Position numbers and translations under genes: made by a program. A stretch of DNA of 64,000 bases from CAILUG01 sp903844415. Lineage in GTDB: Bacteria; Pseudomonadota; Gammaproteobacteria; Pseudomonadales; Pseudohongiellaceae. Where the stretch lies: assembly GCA_947477655.1 (NCBI GenBank), contig CANJTS010000003.1:62001-126000 (forward strand), read 5' to 3'. Below are positions 28,305 through 37,079 of the stretch, in pieces. The stretch's first letter is position 1. Every line of letters begins with the position of its first letter. Under the pieces are notes generated by a model. The model was given only the letters and a program-made list of their open reading frames with translations, was not told the origin of the DNA and did no database searches.

Positions 28305-28756
28305 ACTACTCGGCTGTTTGAGAGCATATCAGGCCAGGTGCGTTGCTGATGATCCAACAACATCCAGAAATATCCCAGCCCGGCTAGAGTCAAAGCAAAA
28401 GGCGCACTACAAAAGCGTTGCAGGGTCTGGGTCCAGTTGATGGCACTGCCGTCCTCATTCTGTACTTTGACTAGCCAGGCTTGCATGCCCAAAGTCTGCC
28501 CGCTATTAGTCCAGAACCACCCGAAAAATAGATAAGCACTGAGCAACATCGCCGCGAACAGTGTGTATTGATAAAGTGGCGCCAACACCACCATATCACC
28601 TTCTAGTGTACGTGCTTCGTTGATGCCAAAGGCCGACAACACCAAAAATCCTACAATTATCCAGATGGCAAAAATCAGCAAACTGTCGTACACAATCGCA
28701 GCCAAACGTCGCCACAGGGGGGCAGTTGGCAAAAGAATAGTTTTGGCGTTGGGCAT
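28289..28756 (-). CDS. RDD family membrane protein
   Basis: 155 residues with an N-terminal WRRLAAIVYDSLLIFAIW block (the Arg-Asp of RDD), then LGMQAWLVKVQNEDG, the second RDD motif. Three to four membrane helices are expected. Proteins of this family often lie beside lptFG in gammaproteobacteria; their role is not well defined. The last codons fall in a tandem repeat, so the C-terminus may vary between strains. Confidence 0.88.
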   Translation of the reverse strand: MPNAKTILLPTAPLWRRLAAIVYDSLLIFAIWIIVGFLVLSAFGINEARTLEGDMVVLAPLYQYTLFAAMLLSAYLFFGWFWTNSGQTLGMQAWLVKVQNEDGSAINWTQTLQRFCSAPFALTLAGLGYFWMLLDHQQRTWPDMLSNSRVVKVSL

Positions 28757-28873
28757 GTAATTTCGCTCTGTTATGCGGTTGAGGGTAAAACTACCAACAT
28801 TCTACCGATCAGCAAGCCAGTCTTACAATGTTTAGTGCAGTGAACTCAGAACAGTAGAATTAGTGCCATCTCG

Positions 28874-30178
28874 TTAACTGAAAAATGGAAAGTCTTCAAC
28901 ACCGTTAAACGGAAATAATTTGGCGGCAGCCATGTTTTCCAAGCCGAGGTAGCGTCGCAATGCCTTGTGCACATGGTTGGAATAAATCAACATACCTTTA
29001 CTGTCGTCGCGAGCCAGCGTTTGCGGATTAATCTTCAAGGCATTGTGGCCACCATCGGTGAGCCCCACCATGCGGTTGGTGTAGCGGACATTTTTCTCCA
29101 TTACGACATAACTGCTGATAGGCCAGTGATCTTTGCCGTTGCCGGCATTGTAATAAGGGGTGCGGCTAAAGTCGGAGCCGATGATTACCACTAGTCGATT
29201 GGCGAGCCCTAATAGTTCTGCGTAATCCCATAGCTGATCGACAGCATCCATTACATTGGCGAGCAAAATATCTTGATCAGTATCGCTCTCGAAATGCGAG
29301 TCAAACCCCCCTTCTACAAGGTCGGCCGCTACACACAGCCCAGATTTGAAGGCGAGCAACGCTATTTGTGCCTGCTGATGGATTGTGCTCGTGGTGGTGC
29401 TTCTGGTAGCAAGAGTCCGCGCTGCCTGCAAATTAGTAGATTTGGGGATCAACGCGCCAAACGCCTTCAGGCCCTCGCTATTCTTGATAGCCGTTAGGTA
29501 GTTTTGCCGGTTTTGCAAATCCTGTGGCAGGGCAGCTTGCTCGGTCAGTATATTTTCCACACTCTGCATTTGCAGCGCCTGGATTCTGGCCATATCGTTG
29601 GCAGAAACCATCGTTTTGTTTGTATTGGAGTTATCGGCATTGGGATAGATGACGCTGTTCAATTGGTTAGGGTTTTTGATGCGAGTCGGGTTGAGCAGAC
29701 CTTCGCTATTTGCCCAACCGCCGAGGTTAATGGATGCCAAGGCCAGCTCTGGCGCTACGCTGGCAGCATAGACAGAAGTCAGGGAAGGATAGCCAAGCGC
29801 GGTGCGGCCACTCCACGTCGAAATTTCGCCTGTGGAATGCGAATTGGTCTGCATATCCACCCCATTAATTACCAACATCTTGCTGTAATGCTTATCAAAA
29901 AATTTCTGGTTGATGCCAAAAGGCGCGTAGCGCAAGTTGCCGGCGGTGCCGATGCTTTTGGTGCGTGCCCAGTGGTTAATTTCTTTCTCACCAGCCACAT
30001 TGGTTTTGGGGTCGCAGAAGCTACTTACATCCCACGCGCCCTGACATTGGATGGTCATCAACAGTTTGCCGTTAAAACTTGTTTGAGCAAAAGCTGCTTT
30101 GGAGAGGGCAGTGGTTGACAGCGTAACGCCGGCCTGTAGCAGGCGTGCCAAAAACAAGCGGCGTGTAATGTCACTCAT
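28874..30178 (-). CDS. DUF1501 family protein with twin-arginine signal
   Basis: 434 residues. It begins MSDITRRLFLARLLQAG, a twin-arginine-type signal, so it is probably exported folded. The body matches DUF1501, a sulfatase/alkaline-phosphatase-like fold: a central VVIIGSDFSRTPYYN block and NGKDHWPISSYV, with LTDGGHN later. Here the usual catalytic residues cannot be confirmed by eye. It starts six bases after the stop of the large CxxCH protein, so the two form one operon. In planctomycetes and some proteobacteria DUF1501 proteins pair with such cytochrome-like proteins; the reaction is unknown. Confidence 0.88.
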   Translation of the reverse strand: MSDITRRLFLARLLQAGVTLSTTALSKAAFAQTSFNGKLLMTIQCQGAWDVSSFCDPKTNVAGEKEINHWARTKSIGTAGNLRYAPFGINQKFFDKHYSKMLVINGVDMQTNSHSTGEISTWSGRTALGYPSLTSVYAASVAPELALASINLGGWANSEGLLNPTRIKNPNQLNSVIYPNADNSNTNKTMVSANDMARIQALQMQSVENILTEQAALPQDLQNRQNYLTAIKNSEGLKAFGALIPKSTNLQAARTLATRSTTTSTIHQQAQIALLAFKSGLCVAADLVEGGFDSHFESDTDQDILLANVMDAVDQLWDYAELLGLANRLVVIIGSDFSRTPYYNAGNGKDHWPISSYVVMEKNVRYTNRMVGLTDGGHNALKINPQTLARDDSKGMLIYSNHVHKALRRYLGLENMAAAKLFPFNGVEDFPFFS

Positions 30179-30184
30179 GGGTAT

Positions 30185-33100
30185 TTACTCGTACAAAAAG
30201 TTGTAGTGGCCTAGCATATAGGCCATCACCACAACCCAGCTTTGTTTTATAAATGTGGGATCAGCATTGCTATTGATGCTGTCTAGAAAAGTTTGTACGC
30301 CGCTATCCCGATCGTAATAGTCGCCCCCATTTTTGGCCGGTACGTACCTGGTTCCGGAATAGCCCAGGCCGTCCAGAAAGTTCATATCAGACGTCCATCC
30401 GCAAGTCGTTGTGCTATTGCTGAGATAGGGGTTATTGAGTTTGGTTTTTTCCTGCCAGCTCTCTACCAGCAATTTGTAGACAGCGGTGATTTCCGGTGCA
30501 TCACTGGCGTAAGTTTTGCCGTGTAATTTGTAGTGCAGTTCTACCAGTTTTTGGCGGATGAGAGTTGCACCGCGGGTTTTTGACAACAGGGGGTCGCCTA
30601 CGTCTTTCACAGTAAGCGTGGCAACAAGGTTACCGGTACTCGCCTGCACACCCGCTACGATGGCTCTGATTTCGTAGGCGCCTGCGATTTGTGCATTAAA
30701 ATCCAGCGGTATTGCACATGCACCATAGGTTAATGCATCGCTGGCATTAGATCCGTAACAGCCAGTGGGAAACTTGGTAGAAATCGCACTGGTAATTTCC
30801 TGAATTTGAAAGCTGTTCTGGCCAGGCGCCTTGATCTCAAAACGGTCAAGGTACAGTACCCGCTGCGAGCGACACTTTTTGGTGCTCGCATCAAGATCGC
30901 AATACGCGTTGTCTAGGGTCAGTTGAAGCTGGTTGTTTCCTACGTTGAGATCAACGGTAATGGACAGCACTTTCCAATCGGTCGCCGCAGTAGAAGCGAC
31001 TTCGTTAGTGGTGCTGCCCTGCCATTGCGGTGTAATGTTCTGGGTAAAGCCGCTGAACAGTTTGCGCAAGGTATCTGGTAATAAAAACTCTTTCATAACT
31101 ATGGGGCAGGCGGATTCTAAGGCGAAGGTCTGCGCCACTGTACTCATCAGCGGCGTGATATCGCGGGCGCGCGTCACTACTGCTGCAGAATCAATCCCGC
31201 CGTAGATACCGTTGTAGCTGTTGTAACCTGTGCCAAGGTTGGTATCTAGGGTATAGGGGTTGCTGGGTCGGAAATTTGCCCCCCAGTTGAAACCGGTCAA
31301 AATTGCGGCTTTGCGTTGCAGACGCTCCGGGGTGAGTAGCTTCTCCACGCCTGCGTCTACAATTGCCATGGCGGCGCGCTGGCTAGTAGAAGTTGTGGTG
31401 GTGGCTTTGGCGCGAAACCAGGGCGACATCATCATGTCGACCAGCAGGGTTTTGAGGTTGTAATGGGTACGAAAAATAGTGGCAAATTGTTCGATGCTTG
31501 TTGCCTGCGCCTGATAAGCCGCCAGCTTGGCCTGATAGTTACTGTCGGTTGCTACCGCCGGTGCCAGTAGTACTTCAGAGTTCATCACAGACGGCCACCA
31601 AAATTTTACGGCGGCGCTGGCAAAGCCCTGGTCTTTGATAATCAAGTCGGCCAGCTGGCCTAGCGGTTCTGTGGCAGTGGTTATGGCTTGGCCCAGCAAG
31701 CCTGGGGTGCGCATATCGCGGTACCAGGTATCGCCTTTTTTATAAAGAGTCGGTGCTTTGTTGGCAGGGTATTTGTACAGAGTGTCCAACGAGTCATCGT
31801 AGTTGATTTTGTAAAAACCGGCATCACTGTAGTTTTGATAAGCCGCAGCCACCGGATCCATGCGTTCATGGCAGGCAGTGCAGGCAGGATTGTTCAGGGT
31901 TGGGTTGTTAAGATCTGCCAAGGCCGCTGGGTCGGTAGGGCGCTGGGTAGATTTTTCGATGTCGATGTCCAAGAAGTTGAGCATAGTCCAACGCGCCCGC
32001 GCCCGATTGCGGTTGGTTGCAGTCGAAGGATAGCGCGTCAGAAAAGCTGGATTATTGAGAATGCCAACGTGCTCCCAGGGGCGAAAGATCGTCGGTTGAA
32101 CAAGGTAGTGGAAGCCCAGTATTGGGTCATCTACTAATGGCGTTGGGGTCAGTTTCATGATGGAGTTGTTGATTTTCCCCGGTTGAAATTCGTTGGGATT
32201 GTTGGGGTCTTTAAAAGTAGCGCCCCCTTCCATTACAAAATTAACCTTGGGCGACATCATCATGTAATTGGCAGTAAGCACTCCCTTGTACGACTTATCG
32301 TTTTCGACTATGTAGGCCACCAACTCTTCCACGGAGCGACGTAGTCCATCCTCAGCCGAGTTCCTTAAAAGGTCGTCTGCTCGATTAATCTCATTTTGCG
32401 ATTTGCCGGCCTTGCTGGCCTGCAGACGAAGGTTGTAGAGCTCAGTTGTATATTTCGGATAAAAGGGAAAGTTGGTATCGATTACCGAACCCTGCACACC
32501 ACGCACCAGTAATCTGTCGTTGGCGCCGTCAATCAAAAATTGGTGAAATCCTGTACCTGTCATCAAATTGCGTAGCGTAGTGCGCAAGGTGGATTCGTCA
32601 CCTTTGCTTACCGCAGATATTTCTTCTTGGGTAGGCGCGCGGCCCGCCAGCATGATTGCAGCGCGGCGCAGAGTTTCGGCGCGGGTTTGCAAGGTAGCGC
32701 CATCAAAGATCAAGTTGCCGGCCACCGTGATGACTTCGGTAGTGCCTTGCTGTAGTTGCAAGAAAGTGGAGAGATTGTTGTAGTCGGTGCTCCCCAGGCC
32801 TAATTGCACGCCTCCGGTATGGGCGTTGCCGCCAGTGGCTTTGGTCAGAATGTAGCCAATGCCTTTTGCCGCAGCCACGCGCCCGAAGGCAGCGAAATTA
32901 TTGAGGGCGGATGTGCTGCTGCTACGGTCTAAGATTAACAAACTGTCTTTGGCCAGCCCGCCGCTGATATGGCAGGCAAGACAACGGGGCAAAATATTGT
33001 TTTCGATATTGTCGGAAAAATAGGTAAGCGGGGCGACAGTTGAAGTTGGTGTTTTAACTTCGAATGATGCGGGTATTGGCGTGTAAAGCAGAGCAGTCGA

Positions 33101-33604
33101 TACTTTTGACATGTAGCCGATAAATACCTGCTGACGAGTGGCATTGGCATACGTGCCGGTATAAATAGGGGTGGAATAATTGAGGGTAAGGGTTACGTTT
33201 TCCCGCGTTGGTTTCAGATCTTTGACCACGCCATTCCATTTTTCGAACTGACCGTCTAGGTTGCGCATGTAGAACTGGCCGGTATTAGCATCCAGCATCA
33301 CAACAAAAATATCGGCGCGCTGGTTGAGGTGCGTGGGATCGGCATTGATGATGCCGGTAATTGTGACGGCTTCATTAACAAGAAGTGTACTGATTTGGGT
33401 CAGGCCGTTGGGGCTAGTGATGCTAATAGCAAACTTGGTGGCGTAAGTCTTGCCGTCGGTACTAGTAGATCGGAGTTCGGGGATTGGCTCAGGAGAAAGC
33501 GCCGACAAGCTGTTAGTAAATAACGTGAGCAGCAAGCCTGCCATAGCGGCGATATATGGAAAAAATCTTACAGTAATTTGTGGCATAACTAATTTGTATT
33601 GCAT
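30185..33604 (-). CDS. Large exported planctomycete-type CxxCH protein
   Basis: 1139 residues with a signal sequence (hydrophobic 14-35). Two cytochrome c-type haem motifs are present: C208-L-A-C211-H212 and C575-T-A-C578-H579 followed by RMDP, the latter as in DUF1588 domains. LRRAAIMLAGRAPTQEEI resembles the helical DUF1549/DUF1592 blocks of Planctomycete PSD proteins. The C-terminal third has a beta-rich part with paired cysteines (DNAYCDLDASTKKC), perhaps a carbohydrate-binding-like jellyroll. Probably periplasmic or extracellular and redox active. Operon with the DUF1501 gene. ATG 33604 and ATG 33586 are both possible starts. The exact domain family needs a profile search. Confidence 0.75.
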   Translation of the reverse strand: MQYKLVMPQITVRFFPYIAAMAGLLLTLFTNSLSALSPEPIPELRSTSTDGKTYATKFAISITSPNGLTQISTLLVNEAVTITGIINADPTHLNQRADIFVVMLDANTGQFYMRNLDGQFEKWNGVVKDLKPTRENVTLTLNYSTPIYTGTYANATRQQVFIGYMSKVSTALLYTPIPASFEVKTPTSTVAPLTYFSDNIENNILPRCLACHISGGLAKDSLLILDRSSSTSALNNFAAFGRVAAAKGIGYILTKATGGNAHTGGVQLGLGSTDYNNLSTFLQLQQGTTEVITVAGNLIFDGATLQTRAETLRRAAIMLAGRAPTQEEISAVSKGDESTLRTTLRNLMTGTGFHQFLIDGANDRLLVRGVQGSVIDTNFPFYPKYTTELYNLRLQASKAGKSQNEINRADDLLRNSAEDGLRRSVEELVAYIVENDKSYKGVLTANYMMMSPKVNFVMEGGATFKDPNNPNEFQPGKINNSIMKLTPTPLVDDPILGFHYLVQPTIFRPWEHVGILNNPAFLTRYPSTATNRNRARARWTMLNFLDIDIEKSTQRPTDPAALADLNNPTLNNPACTACHERMDPVAAAYQNYSDAGFYKINYDDSLDTLYKYPANKAPTLYKKGDTWYRDMRTPGLLGQAITTATEPLGQLADLIIKDQGFASAAVKFWWPSVMNSEVLLAPAVATDSNYQAKLAAYQAQATSIEQFATIFRTHYNLKTLLVDMMMSPWFRAKATTTTSTSQRAAMAIVDAGVEKLLTPERLQRKAAILTGFNWGANFRPSNPYTLDTNLGTGYNSYNGIYGGIDSAAVVTRARDITPLMSTVAQTFALESACPIVMKEFLLPDTLRKLFSGFTQNITPQWQGSTTNEVASTAATDWKVLSITVDLNVGNNQLQLTLDNAYCDLDASTKKCRSQRVLYLDRFEIKAPGQNSFQIQEITSAISTKFPTGCYGSNASDALTYGACAIPLDFNAQIAGAYEIRAIVAGVQASTGNLVATLTVKDVGDPLLSKTRGATLIRQKLVELHYKLHGKTYASDAPEITAVYKLLVESWQEKTKLNNPYLSNSTTTCGWTSDMNFLDGLGYSGTRYVPAKNGGDYYDRDSGVQTFLDSINSNADPTFIKQSWVVVMAYMLGHYNFLYE

Positions 33605-33993
33605 AGATCAATTTAGAATCGATACCGAATACTGACTATCAAATAATAACCTAAAACCTATAACTGCCAAGTCCTTAAAGTGCATAAATTCTTCTATGAC
33701 CAGCTATTATGGGGCGGTCGGCTGCTCATGACCAAAGTAGATAGCAGCTATGAAAACTCTAACACCGCATTTTTTCCGGCGGATGGATTCAAATCAAAAT
33801 ATCGAACTTCTTAAGTTTTTTATGCAACATGCATGTATCTGTGAGAAATGTTTGTAACTTTTACTTTCAAGTTAGGCATCTTGCTTTTATAGGAACTTTT
33901 GTTGCTGCTTTTATGTTGGGATTGCTAATGGTCTAGTGCTTTTGAAAAGGCACTCACTTGACTTTACTTGCTAAATCCCCAACACTGTGAAGC
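33605..33993. other. Gene-free region upstream of the cimA leader
   Basis: A 389-base AT-rich region between two divergent transcription units. It must hold the promoters for the CxxCH/DUF1501 operon (-) and for the cimA leader (+). I see no gene and no clear operator; TTGACT at 33958 is a possible -35 element but its -10 partner is poor. Confidence 0.5.
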
Positions 33994-34041
33994 ATGAACA
34001 CCCTACCAAATATCACATCAATTATTATTACCACATGCTGA
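33994..34041 (+). CDS. Ile/Thr-rich attenuator leader peptide
   Basis: A 15-codon frame reading MNTLPNITSIIITTC and ending TGA. Four codons are Ile (three ATT in a row at 34021-34029) and four are Thr. The stop lies two bases before the left arm of an antiterminator whose partner is the 5' half of a terminator stem. This is the architecture of amino-acid leader peptides such as those of the ilv and thr operons. The gene downstream makes citramalate for isoleucine, so control by charged tRNA-Ile (and perhaps tRNA-Thr) fits. Its Shine-Dalgarno sequence (GTGAAG) is weak. Confidence 0.75.
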   Translation: MNTLPNITSIIITTC

Positions 34042-34043
34042 AA

Positions 34044-34106
34044 AGCGGGTTGGTCAGTTGATTGTTGTTTTATTTTGCAAATGGTCTCTGAATTTAATAA
34101 CCCGCT
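34044..34106 (+). promoter_or_regulatory. Antiterminator of the cimA attenuator
   Basis: AGCGGGTT at 34044-34051 is a perfect reverse complement of AACCCGCT at 34099-34106. Pairing them would consume the 5' arm of the terminator at 34099-34119. A ribosome stalled on the Ile codons would leave 34044 free and favour read-through. A ribosome reaching the leader stop would cover it and favour termination. Confidence 0.7.
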
Positions 34107-34124
34107 CTCAAGGCGGGTTTTTTT
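34099..34124 (+). terminator. Attenuator terminator upstream of cimA
   Basis: Stem AACCCGC/GCGGGTT with a seven-base loop, followed by a run of seven T. It lies about 85 bases before the cimA start and after the leader peptide, so it ends transcription before cimA when isoleucine is plentiful, if the attenuator model is right. Confidence 0.85.
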
Positions 34125-34208
34125 GTTTTACAACATCTACTTTTTAAAAAATGTAATGTGCGATGCTAAATGCTTGGATGATTTAGACAAACAAATGTGG
34201 AGCATAAA

Positions 34209-35777
34209 TTGAGTTACTCTGGAATCAAACACACCACCAATCTTGCGCAATTACCTGACTATGTTGCGTTTATGGACACTACGCTGCGTGATGGTGAACA
34301 AACGCAGGGTGTGTCTTTTGCTGCAGGTGAAAAACTTACCATTGCACAGGCACTGCTCGAATTGCTCAAGCTAGATAGAATTGAAGTAGCATCGGCGCGT
34401 GTGTCTGCCGGAGAACAAGAGGCGGTGCGAGCAATTACGACATGGGCAGCTGCACATGGCTTTTTGGAGCGTGTAGAAGTGTTGGGCTTTGTTGATGGCA
34501 AACACAGTGTGGACTGGATCAAGGCCGCTGGTGGCACAGTATTGAATCTGTTGACCAAAGGCAGCGAATTACATTGTCATAATCAATTAGGTAAAACCTT
34601 GTCTCAACATGCCGAGGAAATTTGTCAGACAGTTGCTTATGCCAAAATAGAGGGCTTGCGGGTTAATGCTTATTTGGAAGACTGGTCCAATGGTTATCGC
34701 GATAACAAGGATTATGTTTTTGGATTAATGGCAGCGATTGGTGATTGTGGTATCGAAAATTTCATGTTGCCTGATACGCTGGGAGTGCTCTGTCCTGCAG
34801 AAGTGTATGTAGCCTTGCGTGAAATGTGTAGTCGTTTCCCTAATCAAAAATTTAATTTCCATCCGCACAACGACTACGGATTGGCGACAGCTAACTGCAT
34901 GGCGGCTGTGGAGGCCGGAATTGCCACATTACATTGCACCATGAATTGTTTGGGTGAGAGGGCAGGTAATGTCTCGCTGGCAGAAATTGCTGTTGTGCTA
35001 AAAGATAAGATGGGTATTCGTACTGCAATTGATGAAACTCATCTGGCTGCAGTCAGTAAGTTGGTCGAACGATTTTCCGGCAAATGGGTTGCTGCCAATC
35101 AACCAATTTTAGGCGCTGATGTTTTTACCCAGACTGCAGGTATTCATGCCGACGGCGATGCCAAGGGTGGTTTATATGAAACCCAGTTGAGTCCCGAACG
35201 TTTTGACCGAAAACGTACTTACGCACTTGGCAAGTTAAGCGGTAAGGCATCGGTATTAAAAAATATAGAAGAGCTGGGCATTACCTTATCAGCTGACAAT
35301 CTAAAAAAAGTTTTGCAAAAAGTTGTAACCCTAGGTGATTCTAAAGTCACCGTCACTGGCGACGACTTGCCTTTTATTATTGCGGATGTACTGGAGAGTA
35401 ACGATTATCAACACATTCGTTTGCTGGATTGTGTCATCAACAGTTCGTTTATGCAGTCTTCTACTGTGGTGTTGACCGTGGAAATTAATGGTGTTGTGTT
35501 TCAAGAAAATGGCGAGGGTAATGGCGGTTATGATGCTTTTATTGATGCCATGAAAAAAATTCTATCCAAGCATAATTTTATATTGCCAGAGTTGGTGGAC
35601 TATACCGTGCGTATTCCCAAAGGTGGCAAACCAGGAGCACTCACCGAATGTACGATAACCTGGGCGGGTGAAGGGCGTACTTTGCGAACACGTGGAGTTC
35701 ATGCCAACCAAGTTTATGCCGCCGTATTGGCTACTTTACGCATGATCAATACCCGTTTGCATGGTTTGCAACAATGA
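34209..35777 (+). CDS. cimA: (R)-citramalate synthase, Leptospira type
   Basis: About 522 residues: a TIM-barrel acyl-transferase core with DTTLRDGEQT (metal-binding Asp, catalytic Arg), HNDYG (metal His) and NCLGERAGN, then a C-terminal LeuA-type regulatory domain (about 380-522) with GDGGYDAF-like sequence. Blocks such as RIEVASARVS, NLLTKGS and YLEDWSNGYRD match the Leptospira citramalate synthase rather than ordinary LeuA. It condenses pyruvate and acetyl-CoA to citramalate, the first step of threonine-independent isoleucine synthesis; feedback by isoleucine is expected. The start is probably TTG 34209, with GGAG six bases upstream; GTG 34197 is the alternative. It overlaps ltaE by four bases. 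Confidence 0.88.
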   Translation: MSYSGIKHTTNLAQLPDYVAFMDTTLRDGEQTQGVSFAAGEKLTIAQALLELLKLDRIEVASARVSAGEQEAVRAITTWAAAHGFLERVEVLGFVDGKHSVDWIKAAGGTVLNLLTKGSELHCHNQLGKTLSQHAEEICQTVAYAKIEGLRVNAYLEDWSNGYRDNKDYVFGLMAAIGDCGIENFMLPDTLGVLCPAEVYVALREMCSRFPNQKFNFHPHNDYGLATANCMAAVEAGIATLHCTMNCLGERAGNVSLAEIAVVLKDKMGIRTAIDETHLAAVSKLVERFSGKWVAANQPILGADVFTQTAGIHADGDAKGGLYETQLSPERFDRKRTYALGKLSGKASVLKNIEELGITLSADNLKKVLQKVVTLGDSKVTVTGDDLPFIIADVLESNDYQHIRLLDCVINSSFMQSSTVVLTVEINGVVFQENGEGNGGYDAFIDAMKKILSKHNFILPELVDYTVRIPKGGKPGALTECTITWAGEGRTLRTRGVHANQVYAAVLATLRMINTRLHGLQQ

Positions 35778-36784
35778 TCGATTTACGCAGCGATACCGTC
35801 ACTAAACCAACTGAAGCCATGCGCCAGGTAATGGCTCGTGCACCCGTTGGTGATGATGTGTGGGGTGATGATCCTACGGTTAATGCGCTGGAAGCTAAAG
35901 TTGCCCAGTTGTTAAACAAGGAAGCATCGTTGTTTGTAAGTAGTGGTACGCAATCCAATCTGGTGGCCTTGCTCAGTCACTGTCAGCGTGGGGATGAATA
36001 TCTGGTTGGACAGGATGCCCATACTTATAAATATGAAGGAGGGGGTGCTGCGGTGCTTGGCAGTATTCAACCACAACCATTACCGCTGGAAAACGATGGC
36101 AGTATTTCTCTCGAAAATATTAAGGCCGCCATCAAGCCATCTGATTTTCATTATGCGATTACACGGTTGTTAAGTTTGGAAAATACAATATCTGGTCGAG
36201 TGTTGTCGCAGAGTTATATTGGCCAGGCGTGTGCTTTGGCCGACCAATTTTCTCTAAAAAAACATCTCGATGGTGCGCGTATTTTTAATGCATCAATAAA
36301 ACTGGGTGTTAATGTCAAAGATATGGTGAGTAATTTTGATTCGGTTTCGGTGTGTTTGTCCAAAGGTCTAGGGGCGCCAGTCGGTTCTGTTTTGTGTGGC
36401 AGCCATACTTTCATCAAACAAGCGCGACGCTGGCGCAAGATGCTCGGTGGTGGAATGCGTCAGGCCGGTATTATTGCAGCAGCAGGAATATATGCTTTAG
36501 ATAACAATATTGAGCGGTTGCAGGAAGATCATGACAACGCAGCCTTGCTAGCGCGGGATTTGGCACTAGTAGACGAAATAGGCATTGACTCTGCGTGGGT
36601 ACAAACCAACATGGTTTTTATCAAACCAGCTGCTGGCACTGCTCAGGCACTGGCAACTCATTTGCAAACACACGGAATTCTTGTCGATGTTGGTAGCACT
36701 ATTCGAATGGTGACACACCTGCAGGTGAGCCGGGCCGATGTGTTAACAACCACAGCAGCAATAAAGAATTTTTATCGACGTTAA
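35774..36784 (+). CDS. ltaE: Low-specificity L-threonine aldolase
   Basis: A fold-type I PLP enzyme of 336 residues. It begins MIDLRSDTVTKPTEAMRQ and continues VGDDVWGDDPTVNALE, both typical. The PLP lysine lies in CLSKGLGAPVGS, and HLDGARIFNA supplies the Asp that holds the pyridine nitrogen. It cleaves L-threonine to glycine and acetaldehyde. The start codon overlaps the cimA stop (ATGA), so translation is coupled. Placing a threonine-consuming enzyme in an isoleucine operon is unusual. Confidence 0.95.
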   Translation: MIDLRSDTVTKPTEAMRQVMARAPVGDDVWGDDPTVNALEAKVAQLLNKEASLFVSSGTQSNLVALLSHCQRGDEYLVGQDAHTYKYEGGGAAVLGSIQPQPLPLENDGSISLENIKAAIKPSDFHYAITRLLSLENTISGRVLSQSYIGQACALADQFSLKKHLDGARIFNASIKLGVNVKDMVSNFDSVSVCLSKGLGAPVGSVLCGSHTFIKQARRWRKMLGGGMRQAGIIAAAGIYALDNNIERLQEDHDNAALLARDLALVDEIGIDSAWVQTNMVFIKPAAGTAQALATHLQTHGILVDVGSTIRMVTHLQVSRADVLTTTAAIKNFYRR

Positions 36785-36845
36785 AGCACCACTACGTTGC
36801 CTTAATTTGTTTTTATATCTTGCAGTGGTATAGCTTTGGTCTAAC

Positions 36846-36902
36846 CGCGTGAATACATCGGTGTAGGTCTAGGTGGCATTCATACCAATGAAGTTCGTCG
36901 AA
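36846..36902. repeat. Intergenic dispersed repeat, copy 2
   Basis: Aligns without gaps to 18397-18453 (41 of 57 positions by hand count). It lies between the convergent ltaE and leuB genes. The rest of this 295-base gap shows nothing I can name. Confidence 0.55.
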
Positions 36903-37079
36903 AGCTCTAGCTACGACTTCTCACACATCTGCCTGGTAGCTCGGGGCTGAGACAAGAACTGTTATCGCACTTTATTGCACTTTAATGCCACCGATACTGC
37001 TTCTAATTCTGTAGTGGATTGCACGCAAACCTTAGATTTGAACCAATCTCAGATATCTGCCATTGGTTAATTAGAGTGT

